The notes under the pieces: model-generated | The model's database searches: none | What the model was told of the DNA's origin: nothing | What the model saw: the letters and a program-made list of their open reading frames with translations, nothing else | Shown here: one piece after another, positions 15,683 through 23,658 of the stretch | How positions within the stretch are numbered: the stretch's first letter is position 1 | How the letters are laid out: every line of letters begins with the position of its first letter | NCBI GenBank assembly: GCA_947447175.1 | Contig: CANFIM010000006.1 | Span: 1-49,930 of the forward strand | Length of the DNA stretch: 49,930 nt | Direction: 5' to 3' | Source of the DNA: Acidimicrobiaceae bacterium | GTDB taxonomy: Bacteria > Actinomycetota > Acidimicrobiia > Acidimicrobiales > Ilumatobacteraceae | Translations under genes and position numbers: made by a program

Positions 15683-16342
15683 TTACTGGCGAGCGCCGAG
15701 TTTGACCAGGCTCTCGGCCATGGTCCAACCGTGCACAATCAGTACACCGCCCTTTTTGGCATTGACACCTTTGAAGAGTGATTGCACATCGGGCGAGATT
15801 TTTTCAGGCTTCAACGATTCGTGATCGAGGAATCCACTTTGTCCATCAACCGAGACGATGAAGGATTGCTCGTCGTAGTTGTCGTCAACATTGAAGCGAC
15901 GAGCCAAACGGCGGCCCCATGCACGCTCTTCGCCCACGGCGCGGTGACCTGAGCGAGGAATGATTTCGGTGAGGGATTTAAACGCGTCAACGCCATCAGC
16001 AGTTGCGAATCGGCTACCAACAACAACGTCTTCGTCAGGGAATGCCATGAGAGCGCGGTGATATGCCTCGCCCATGAGACCTTTGAGAATTGATTCCCGC
16101 TTAGCGGTGCGCTTGATGGTCATAAGACCAATGAGCACACATGGAGTTCCGCCAATGCGCTCAAGAGTGGAGAACGTAACGCCGTGCAATTTGCCATCGA
16201 GGCGGGCAAGGGTGCACAACACCCAATCGGTTTGTGCCTGCGCGAATTGAGCTGCCCCAAAGGCACCCTCAATGGTGAGCATTTCTTCGAGCTGAGCCTC
16301 TGTGAGAGCACTGCAGTCTTGTGTGGTCACTTCCAACGACAT
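15683..16342 (-). CDS. Conserved protein of unknown function
   Basis: I do not recognise a family with confidence. The 219-residue product (from ATG 16342, with AGGGGAG 11 nt upstream) has no membrane segment or signal. Recognisable points are WVLCTLARLDGKLHGVTFST and PCVLIGLMTIKRTAKRESIL in the first half, VVVGSRFATADGVDAFKSL, and HRAVGEERAWGRRLARRFN in the second. The beta-strand pattern of the first half could fit a GNAT-like fold, but no acetyl-CoA loop is clear. It is transcribed into the nitroreductase gene. A 14-bp palindrome lies 28 bp upstream. Confidence 0.7.
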   Translation of the reverse strand: MSLEVTTQDCSALTEAQLEEMLTIEGAFGAAQFAQAQTDWVLCTLARLDGKLHGVTFSTLERIGGTPCVLIGLMTIKRTAKRESILKGLMGEAYHRALMAFPDEDVVVGSRFATADGVDAFKSLTEIIPRSGHRAVGEERAWGRRLARRFNVDDNYDEQSFIVSVDGQSGFLDHESLKPEKISPDVQSLFKGVNAKKGGVLIVHGWTMAESLVKLGARQ

Positions 16343-16369
16343 TGACTGGCTAGCTCCCCTGCACTCGAG

Positions 16370-16383
16370 CGGCGAATTCGCCG
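16370..16383. promoter_or_regulatory. 14-bp palindrome upstream of 15683-16342
   Basis: CGGCGAATTCGCCG is a perfect palindrome in the 99-bp gap between dnaE and the unknown gene. It could be an operator for that gene or a small hairpin after dnaE; no U-tract follows. Confidence 0.4.
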
Positions 16384-16441
16384 ACAACAACTTGTCTATT
16401 CTGCCAGCGATTAGGGCTATTTCCCGATGTGGGGAATGAAA

Positions 16442-19400
16442 TCAAATGATTTTCACCGAATTTGTGCCAAAAGTGAGTCGTAATGGCCCCACTGCCTTCT
16501 CAAAATCAATCAATCCAGTCGGCCCAAGGTCGAACATCTTGCCACCGGTCAACTTCACTTTTACTGGTGATTCACCGGGGAACTCCCGAATAATTTCCTT
16601 CAGTATCTCAAGCTTCTCTCCGTTGAAACCAGACGGAAGGGCCAGCAACACCTCTGGCACTCGCTGACTGAGGTTCTCGGGAACCACAATGCGATTCGCT
16701 GAGAAACTTGGTGGAGCATCATCACGTTTGTTCAATCGACCAGTCACTGTGACCACTAAGTCGTTATCGAGGAGGTGCCCAAACTCGGCCAAGGTTTTGG
16801 CAAACACAGTGACCTCAATAGATGAGGCCATGTCTTCCAACATGAAGGTTGCCATTTGATCTCCACGCTTGGTGAAGCGTCGGTTCAGCGAAGACATCAC
16901 GCCACCAATGGTGACCATTCCGGATTCGCGATCTTCAAGATCTGCAATGGAACTTGTGGTGAGACGACGCAAAGCTAATTCAACACCCTTAAGCGGATGG
17001 TCGGAGATGTACAGACCCAACATGTCCTTTTCATGGCGCAACTGGTCGGGCTTGGAGAATTGCACATCGGGAATAGCGATAGCAGACGACCAATCGGAGT
17101 CGCCAGATTCTTCTAGTTCGCCAAAGAGGGACATGACGCCCTTTTCTTCTTCACGACGTTTCGCGATTGCATCATCCACGATGGACTCATGCACCATGAG
17201 CAAACCACGACGAGGATGACCCAAAGAATCGAATGCTCCACCCTTAATGAGCGATTCAACAGCACGCTTGTTGAGAGCCTGCTCGGGTACTCGACGCGCA
17301 AAGTCATGGAACGACTCAAATGGACCGTGTGCATCACGCTCGTCGGTGATGAGTTGCACCAACGCCTCGCCTACGTTGCGCACCGCTGACAGCGCGAACA
17401 CCACATGGCGTTCTCCGTTTTCATTGACAACAGCAAAGTCAGTGTTTCCCGTATTGATATCAGGGTTCTTTACTGTGATTCCCAGTGACCGGGCATCTGC
17501 AAGGAAGATTGCAGCTTTTTCGTAGTTGCCCTTCACCGAGGTGAGTAAACACGCCGCATATTCAGCGGGGAAATGCGCTTTGAGGTAAGCGGTTTGATAG
17601 GACACCAAGCCGTAACCGAAAGTGTGGCTCTTGTTGAACGCGTAGTCGGCGAACTTCTTAATAACGGCAAACAGAGTTTCACCGAGTTCACGGCCATATC
17701 CCTCTGTTTCGCATCCGTCGATGAATGCGCCTTCTTCTTTTTCCATTGCCTTGAGGTCTTTTTTGCCACAGGCTTTTCGCAAGTTGTCTGCTTGTGCAAG
17801 GTCGTAGCCGGCGAATCGTTGCGCCACGCGCATCATGGATTCTTGGTACACCATGAGGCCGTACGTGTCGTGCAGCAATTCTTTTGCTTCAGGGTGGAAA
17901 TACTCTGGTTCTTTGCGATTGTTTTTGTAGTCGGCGTAGTCGTAGTGCATGTTCACACTCATGGGGCCAGGGCGATACAACGCAAGCACAGCACTGACGT
18001 CTTCGAACGACGTGGGCTTCATGGAACGAAGCAAGGCACGCATAGGCGTGGATTCCAACTGGAACACACCAATGGTTTCTCCACGACTCAATAGGTCGAA
18101 GGTGAGTTGATCGTCGAGTGGCACGGTGTCGATATCAAAAGACGGATCTCGTTGGCGACGAATCATTTCCACTGCATCGGAAATGACGTCGAGGTTGCGC
18201 AGACCCAAGAAGTCCATCTTTAAGAGTCCGAGCGATTCCACTGCATGCATTTCGTATTGCGTGACGGTGGGAGCCTCATTGGCACCTTCGCCGGAGCCCT
18301 TGCGCTGAATGGGCAAATAGTTAGTAAGCGGCTCTGGCGTAATCACCACGGCAGCCGCGTGAATACCATCGGAACGCTTCAAGCCCTCGAGCCCACGGGC
18401 AACGTCCATCACCTTGGCCGCCACCTCGTCAATTTCCACTAGGTCACGGAGTGCTTGTGCCTCGCGGTAACCATCGGCGTACTTTTCGTTGTACTCAAGA
18501 CAGGCGGCAAGTGGCGTGTCACGACCCTGCTGCAATGGCGGCATGAGTTTGGCAATTTTGTCGCCGACGCCATATTCATATCCGAGCACTCGTGCTGCAT
18601 CGCGAACAGCGTTACGAGCTTTGATGGTGGCAAACGTGATGATTTGAGCAACATGGTCGCGGCCGTATTTTTCTGCTGCATAGCGAATCATTTGGTCGCG
18701 ATATCGCGAGTCAAAGTCCATATCAATGTCAGGCATGCTGACGCGAGATGGATTAAGGAATCGTTCAAACAGCAAGTCGTACTTAATGGGATCTAGCTCT
18801 GTGATGCGTAAAACGTACGACAATGCACTGCCAGCAGCAGAACCTCGACCAGGCCCACAACGAATGCCAGTCTCTTTCGCGTAACGAATGAGATCCCACA
18901 CGATGAGGAAGTACGAGTTGAAGCCCATGGTGTCAACAATTTTCAGTTCGTACGCCAGACGCTCTACAACTTCGCTGGGCAGATCTTCACCGTTTGGCGC
19001 CCAGCGCATCTTGGCGCCTTCCCATGCAAGGTGTTCGAGATAGGCCTTATCTGTGTCGAAACCTTTGGGAAGCGGGAACACCGGCAACTGGTACTCGCCC
19101 ATAACGATTTCCACATTGGCTCGCTCAGCAATCAACAATGAGTTATCGCATGCATCAGGCAATTCGCTCCAGGTGGCGCGCATTTCGGCAGCTGTTTTGA
19201 GATAGTGCTCGTGACCATCAAACTTGAATCGATCGGTATCGCGCATGAGAGCACCGGTTTGCACACAGAGTAATGCATCGTGCGCTTCATGGTCGCTCTT
19301 ATTGACATAGTGCGAATCATTGGTAGCCAACAGTGGCGCGCCAATCTTCTTGGCAAGTTCAATCAACTTGGGGTTGGTGCGAATTTGGTCGGCAATACCG

Positions 19401-19975
19401 TGGTCTTGCACCTCAACGAAGAGATTGTCTTTCCCGAAAATATCTTGGAGACGCCCCGCTTTTTGCAAGGCACCTTTCTCGTCACCATTCAGGATGGATT
19501 GCAGCACGTGGCCACCAAGACAACCTGTGGTGGCGATGAGGCCGGATGAATACTTCTCTAGTAATTCCCAGTCGACACGTGGCTTGTAGTGATACCCCTC
19601 TAAGAACGCAAGGCTTGATAACTGAATGAGGTTTCGGTAGCCCTGATTGTTCTCAGCCAACAAAGTGAGGTGGTAGTACTGCTTGCGGCCGCCTTCATCG
19701 ACACCACCGTTGTCGTCCATTTTCCCACGACGCGCAATGCGCTCGGTGCGGTGGTCGTGAGCCATGTACGCCTCTGTACCAATGATGGGTTTGATGCCCT
19801 GCTTACGACATTCGTTGTAGAACTCAATGACGCCATACATGTTGCCGTGGTCAGTAATGCCAAGAGCGGGTTGCCCGTCTTCCACTGCTTTGGCAACAAG
19901 CTCATCTAAACGGGCTGCCCCATCGAGCATGGAGTATTCGGTATGAACGTGGAGGTGTGTAAATGACGAACCCAC
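16442..19975 (-). CDS. dnaE: DNA polymerase III alpha subunit
   Basis: DnaE is the replicative polymerase. The 1177-residue protein starts with a PHP domain that keeps its metal-binding residues (THLHVHTEYSMLDGAARL), as in actinobacterial DnaE1 where this domain proofreads. The polymerase core has GPGRGSAAGSALSYVLRITE and the catalytic PDIDMDF, followed by the fingers, a helix-hairpin-helix and an OB fold near the C-terminus (TIGGVMSSLNRRFTKRGDQM). GTG 19975 is chosen: AAGGAG lies 10 nt upstream and the family motif begins there; the frame is open to 20011. It is downstream of bpa with a 122-bp gap. Confidence 0.96.
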   Translation of the reverse strand: MGSSFTHLHVHTEYSMLDGAARLDELVAKAVEDGQPALGITDHGNMYGVIEFYNECRKQGIKPIIGTEAYMAHDHRTERIARRGKMDDNGGVDEGGRKQYYHLTLLAENNQGYRNLIQLSSLAFLEGYHYKPRVDWELLEKYSSGLIATTGCLGGHVLQSILNGDEKGALQKAGRLQDIFGKDNLFVEVQDHGIADQIRTNPKLIELAKKIGAPLLATNDSHYVNKSDHEAHDALLCVQTGALMRDTDRFKFDGHEHYLKTAAEMRATWSELPDACDNSLLIAERANVEIVMGEYQLPVFPLPKGFDTDKAYLEHLAWEGAKMRWAPNGEDLPSEVVERLAYELKIVDTMGFNSYFLIVWDLIRYAKETGIRCGPGRGSAAGSALSYVLRITELDPIKYDLLFERFLNPSRVSMPDIDMDFDSRYRDQMIRYAAEKYGRDHVAQIITFATIKARNAVRDAARVLGYEYGVGDKIAKLMPPLQQGRDTPLAACLEYNEKYADGYREAQALRDLVEIDEVAAKVMDVARGLEGLKRSDGIHAAAVVITPEPLTNYLPIQRKGSGEGANEAPTVTQYEMHAVESLGLLKMDFLGLRNLDVISDAVEMIRRQRDPSFDIDTVPLDDQLTFDLLSRGETIGVFQLESTPMRALLRSMKPTSFEDVSAVLALYRPGPMSVNMHYDYADYKNNRKEPEYFHPEAKELLHDTYGLMVYQESMMRVAQRFAGYDLAQADNLRKACGKKDLKAMEKEEGAFIDGCETEGYGRELGETLFAVIKKFADYAFNKSHTFGYGLVSYQTAYLKAHFPAEYAACLLTSVKGNYEKAAIFLADARSLGITVKNPDINTGNTDFAVVNENGERHVVFALSAVRNVGEALVQLITDERDAHGPFESFHDFARRVPEQALNKRAVESLIKGGAFDSLGHPRRGLLMVHESIVDDAIAKRREEEKGVMSLFGELEESGDSDWSSAIAIPDVQFSKPDQLRHEKDMLGLYISDHPLKGVELALRRLTTSSIADLEDRESGMVTIGGVMSSLNRRFTKRGDQMATFMLEDMASSIEVTVFAKTLAEFGHLLDNDLVVTVTGRLNKRDDAPPSFSANRIVVPENLSQRVPEVLLALPSGFNGEKLEILKEIIREFPGESPVKVKLTGGKMFDLGPTGLIDFEKAVGPLRLTFGTNSVKII

Positions 19976-20097
19976 GTAACCCCAACTCCTTCTCAGCCGC
20001 CAAGCGGCCAACGTGGACAGTTGCCCACGCAGATAACACCGCTGTGGTTTACAAAAGTAGCAGTCGGGTGTGGCGCGCCATTAGAGGGCGCACAGAC

Positions 20098-20580
20098 CTA
20101 GAGGTACGTGCCTGTGGGTGAGCCCGGATCAAGCATTCCTGGCGGAATTTGTCGCATTTGTTCGATTTGCTGTCGCGCAGCCAACTGCTGAGCAAACAAA
20201 GTGGCCTGAATGCCGTGAAACAGTCCTTCCAGCCAACCCACTAATTGAGCCTTCGCCACGCGCAATTCACCTTCGGACGGCACCTCGCCCTCTTTGAATG
20301 GCAATGCCAGCATGTGCAACTCTTCGGCAAGGTCTGGCGACAGAGCGGTTGAAATTTCCACGATGGAACGTTCGTAAATTTCAGCGAGTCGTTCGCGACT
20401 TGCTTCATCTAGTTGTGTACCGCGTACTTCTTCGAGAAGCTGACGAACCATTGATCCGATACGCATGACCTTTGCGGGCTCGGTGACGCTTTCGGTGGCC
20501 GGCGGCACTTGGTCGACGGTCATGCCATCGACAACTTCTGCTCCAGTAACAACTGCTGGGGTCTCTTGCGAATTTGACAT
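20098..20580 (-). CDS. bpa: Bacterial proteasome activator
   Basis: Bpa forms a ring that opens the actinobacterial 20S proteasome without ATP. The 160-residue protein has a disordered acidic N-terminus (1-35), the four-helix core beginning PAKVMRIGSMVRQLLEEVRG, the signature QLVGWLEGLFHGIQATLFAQ, and the C-terminal motif GTYL, which corresponds to the GQYL tail that docks into the proteasome. ATG 20580 is chosen over the GTG one codon before it because CAGAAT (20592-20587) lies exactly 6 nt upstream, as in other leaderless genes here. Its presence implies a 20S proteasome elsewhere in the genome. Confidence 0.94.
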   Translation of the reverse strand: MSNSQETPAVVTGAEVVDGMTVDQVPPATESVTEPAKVMRIGSMVRQLLEEVRGTQLDEASRERLAEIYERSIVEISTALSPDLAEELHMLALPFKEGEVPSEGELRVAKAQLVGWLEGLFHGIQATLFAQQLAARQQIEQMRQIPPGMLDPGSPTGTYL

Positions 20581-20638
20581 CACTTCATTCTGCCAATTAC
20601 CGCACTGAAAACTCTTTCACCTGTGAATGAGAGTGCGA

Positions 20639-21733
20639 TTACACCACTTTTGCCAACAACGGGACAAGCATTTCGTCAGCAGTGAGAGATCCGTGACGAC
20701 ATATGAGTTGATACGGGCCACTATCAAGGGGCTCATCAAAACTCACGGGGGCGTGGGCCGCTAACGCAATATCGCCCATTCGTCGCGCCACTGCATCGGT
20801 CACCCGAGGGCCAAACCACTGTTCATCAAGCACTTGTGCCTTGTCCACCACCCAGGCGACATTGCTGTATTGCTGGCATGCATCACGCAATGCGTCAACC
20901 CGTCCGCGCCGCGCATGCAACCAGCGAAACCGTCCCTCACCAGATTGATGATGCACATGTTCTGACACGTCGGTAGACGGCAGGATGGTGTTCTCCCCTA
21001 CATGCACCTGACCGTGATCTGCAGTGACCACTAACACCGTGTCGCTTGGCAACACTGACAAGATGTCAGCAACAAGAGCATCTGCCGCACGAAGTTCTGC
21101 TTCATAGAACTCACCAAAGCCACGTTCATGAGCAATCTTGTCAACGCCGTCGTAATACACGTACACAAATTCTTCACCCGATGCGAGAGCATTATTCACG
21201 ATCACGGGAATGCTGCTCACGGCGCGCCAACCCATTTCTTTCACTCCGGCTAAGTGTGCAAGCGTGAATCCGCTTCCTTGCAATTCACCTTTGCTGAGAA
21301 CTGGAACACTCAAACCAAGAAATGGCGGACACGGTTGCACTTGTTGTGGCGGATAGCGACGACGAAGATCGCCGTTTTCATCAGCCCATCGCAACACGTT
21401 CATCACGGTGTCACCCATATCCATGCGATAACCAATGATGCCGTGTTCCCCGGGCGCTAACCCTGTGGCAAGAGAGGTGAGTGCAGCTGCAGTTGTTGTT
21501 GGCGCAATCGTTGTGATGTGCGACCCAACGAAGGATGACAGCGTGGGCATGTGCTCGCGATGTGCTTCAAACTGGTTCCAACCCAACCCATCGAGCAGGA
21601 GAAGCACGACGCGCGGAGCACCAGCCACCACCGAAGGCATCCATGACGGAACAGTGCGTGGACCCCCGGGGGCGCACAGAACGGGCACAACATCGGAAAG
21701 AGCCCCACGGCCATATTTGGGAAGAACGGGCAT
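20639..21733 (-). CDS. Alkaline-phosphatase-superfamily phosphodiesterase (NPP type)
   Basis: This 364-residue protein belongs to the nucleotide pyrophosphatase/phosphodiesterase branch. Metal and nucleophile motifs are present: LLLLDGLGWNQ near the start, TTTAAALTSLATGLAPGEHG with the nucleophile Thr, YYDGVDKIAHERG, VVTADHGQVHV and RHGSLTADEM. There is no signal peptide, so it probably acts in the cytoplasm; its substrate is unknown. ATG 21733 is chosen with GGTGAG 7 nt upstream; GTG 21745 is also possible. It is divergent to the Rrf2 gene with 41 bp between starts. Confidence 0.85.
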   Translation of the reverse strand: MPVLPKYGRGALSDVVPVLCAPGGPRTVPSWMPSVVAGAPRVVLLLLDGLGWNQFEAHREHMPTLSSFVGSHITTIAPTTTAAALTSLATGLAPGEHGIIGYRMDMGDTVMNVLRWADENGDLRRRYPPQQVQPCPPFLGLSVPVLSKGELQGSGFTLAHLAGVKEMGWRAVSSIPVIVNNALASGEEFVYVYYDGVDKIAHERGFGEFYEAELRAADALVADILSVLPSDTVLVVTADHGQVHVGENTILPSTDVSEHVHHQSGEGRFRWLHARRGRVDALRDACQQYSNVAWVVDKAQVLDEQWFGPRVTDAVARRMGDIALAAHAPVSFDEPLDSGPYQLICRHGSLTADEMLVPLLAKVV

Positions 21734-21762
21734 TGAAGTACTCACCCCCCTAGTCCACCACC

Positions 21763-21768
21763 TACGAT
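21763..21768 (+). promoter_or_regulatory. Likely -10 element of the Rrf2 gene (leaderless)
   Basis: TACGAT ends exactly 6 nt before the GTG at 21775 and no ribosome site is present. The same TACGAT-N6-GTG arrangement occurs at 48596-48610. Confidence 0.55.
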
Positions 21769-21774
21769 GGCTCT

Positions 21775-22233
21775 GTGCGAGTTTCTACGCGAGGTGATTA
21801 TGCCTGTCGAGCATTGCTCTCCCTTGCCCTGCATTCAGGGGATAATTCGCCGACCTCTGTGAGAGACATTGCCGAGCGCACTGGCTTGCCCCAGCCATAC
21901 CTTGAACAAATCCTCCTTGCCCTCAAGGGCGCCGGCCTTGTTCGCTCCAAGCGTGGTGTTGGTGGCGGCTACCTGCTTGCGAAGTCACCCAGTGATATTC
22001 GCTTGTCAGAAATTATTTCTGCCGTTGACGGGCCCATCACGTTGGGCGATTTTGGTCAGCCACACCAAGACGGCTCGTGCGACCATGAGGGCCAATGCGT
22101 CCTGCTCGCAATTTGGGATGTGGCTGGGCAACACATGCGTGAGCACCTTGATGCCTACACCCTGGAAAACATTGCCTCAGCGGCTGGCGGAACTGGTCCG
22201 TGGCCCAAGGTGGATACTCACCACCACCACTGA
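21775..22233 (+). CDS. Rrf2-family transcriptional regulator
   Basis: This 152-residue Rrf2 regulator has the N-terminal winged helix VRDIAERTGLPQPYLEQILL (29-48) and the wing SKRGVGGGYLLAKSP (58-72). IscR and NsrR bind an iron-sulfur cluster through three Cys spaced C-x5-C-x5-C; here Cys102 and Cys108 are present but the third place is Trp114. It may still bind a cluster with another ligand, or sense thiols or metals. The protein ends in four His (149-152), a possible extra metal site. Target genes are unknown; its own short gap with the phosphodiesterase gene suggests that gene as a candidate. Confidence 0.88.
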   Translation: MRVSTRGDYACRALLSLALHSGDNSPTSVRDIAERTGLPQPYLEQILLALKGAGLVRSKRGVGGGYLLAKSPSDIRLSEIISAVDGPITLGDFGQPHQDGSCDHEGQCVLLAIWDVAGQHMREHLDAYTLENIASAAGGTGPWPKVDTHHHH

Positions 22234-22234
22234 T

Positions 22235-23167
22235 TTATTCGGGTGTTGCAAATTCGCAAGTGGCAAGAATTGCCACAAAATCTGCGGGCAGTGGCGCAGA
22301 CCACGTCATCTCTTCACCAGTTCCCGGGTGAATCAACGTCAGCCGTGCTGCGTGAAGCATGGGGCGTGGGGCCTTCAAAGCGGAACGCGCTCCGCCATAC
22401 AACGAGTCACCGACCACAGCGTGATTGACAGACGCAAGGTGCACGCGAATTTGATGTGTGCGTCCGGTTTCTAGAGTGCATTGCACCAACGAAAGATCGG
22501 CAGGCACATTAAAAGTGTCAACAACTTCTAGATGAGTGCGGGCCCACTTGCCACTATGCACCACTGTCATCTTCATGGGGTCTTTCGGATGACGACCAAG
22601 CGCCGCATCTACAACCGCCGTGGGCGAATCAAAGTGTCCCCATGCCAACGCGAGATATTCACGTCCCACTTCGTGATCAGACAATGCTGCAACAAGAGAG
22701 TCATAGGCGCGTTGTGAGCGAGCCACAACCATTAAGCCGGTTGTTCCCGAGTCGAGACGGTGCACAATGCCAGGACGAGCAGGTTGCCCCACCGATTGCA
22801 CTTCGGGATACAACGCAAGAATGCCATTGACCACAGTGCCTGTGCCATGGCTTGATGCCGGATGCACCACAAGGCCGGCGCTCTTGTTGATGACAATGAT
22901 GTCTTCATCGTCATACAACACTTCAAGTTTTACTGACGGATCACCAGCAGGTGGTTCGTCAACAGGGATCTTGTCGAGGTCAACAACAACTACTTGGCCT
23001 TCGCGCAAACGCGACTTTCCAGACTGTGTCACTACCCCATCAATTTCAGCGCCACCCGATGCAATCAGCTTCGAAGCGTCAGAACGAGAGATATCGGCAA
23101 TCAACGAAACGATGCGGTCAATGCGCTCACCATCAAGAGCTGCGGGAAGTGTCTCTTCAACTTTCAT
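22235..23167 (-). CDS. rluD: RluD-family 23S rRNA pseudouridine synthase
   Basis: RluD-type enzymes convert uridines of 23S rRNA helix 69 to pseudouridine. The 310-residue protein has an N-terminal S4 domain (RIDRIVSLIADISRSDASKL), the strand VVHPASSHGTGTVVNGIL, the catalytic HRLDSGTTGLMVVARS with its Asp, and the C-terminal GRTHQIRVHLASVNHAVVGD. It overlaps lspA by 4 bp (ATGA), the order lspA-rluD being common in actinobacteria. Its stop lies 1 bp from that of the convergent Rrf2 gene. Another RluA-type target cannot be excluded. Confidence 0.93.
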   Translation of the reverse strand: MKVEETLPAALDGERIDRIVSLIADISRSDASKLIASGGAEIDGVVTQSGKSRLREGQVVVVDLDKIPVDEPPAGDPSVKLEVLYDDEDIIVINKSAGLVVHPASSHGTGTVVNGILALYPEVQSVGQPARPGIVHRLDSGTTGLMVVARSQRAYDSLVAALSDHEVGREYLALAWGHFDSPTAVVDAALGRHPKDPMKMTVVHSGKWARTHLEVVDTFNVPADLSLVQCTLETGRTHQIRVHLASVNHAVVGDSLYGGARSALKAPRPMLHAARLTLIHPGTGEEMTWSAPLPADFVAILATCEFATPE

Positions 23168-23643
23168 GACACCTCATTTGCACCAGACGAACGGTACTCG
23201 GCAACCATGCCAATAATGAGGAGCCCTGCACCAATAGTGATTGCAGCATCTGCCACATTGAACGCGGGGAACCATTGCAGGTCAATGAAGTCGACAACTC
23301 GACCGTGCAACCAGCCTTTTCCACGGAAGACACGGTCACATACGTTGCCGACCGCGCCAGAAGTAATGAGACAGAGACCAAGTGCAGATAATGAAGTAGT
23401 TGCCCGCACCATTGCTCGAAAGAGCAAAGCGATAGCAACAATGGCAACAACACCAACAATCGGACCTAGTCCTTGGCCTTGTGAAAACGCAACGCCACTG
23501 TTGTAGCCAAGCGACAACTGCAATGTCCACACAATATGAACAACATGGCCGTCTGATAGTGACGACACAATCATTGATTTCGTCACTTGGTCAGCAAGCA
23601 CCACCAAAGCGGCGATCAGCATCAAGCGGCGCGGAGATGGCAC
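23164..23643 (-). CDS. lspA: Lipoprotein signal peptidase (signal peptidase II)
   Basis: LspA is a membrane aspartyl protease that removes signal peptides from prolipoproteins, such as the one encoded at 1-113. The 159 residues form four membrane segments; LADQVTKSMI, TSGAVGNVCDRVFRG and FNVADAAITIG hold the two catalytic Asp (in NVCDR and NVADA). The start is GTG 23643, 15 bp after the TraR/DksA-like gene, with which it is probably co-transcribed, and its stop overlaps the rluD start. Confidence 0.95.
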   Translation of the reverse strand: MPSPRRLMLIAALVVLADQVTKSMIVSSLSDGHVVHIVWTLQLSLGYNSGVAFSQGQGLGPIVGVVAIVAIALLFRAMVRATTSLSALGLCLITSGAVGNVCDRVFRGKGWLHGRVVDFIDLQWFPAFNVADAAITIGAGLLIIGMVAEYRSSGANEVS

Positions 23644-23658
23644 AGAGATACGAGGTGT

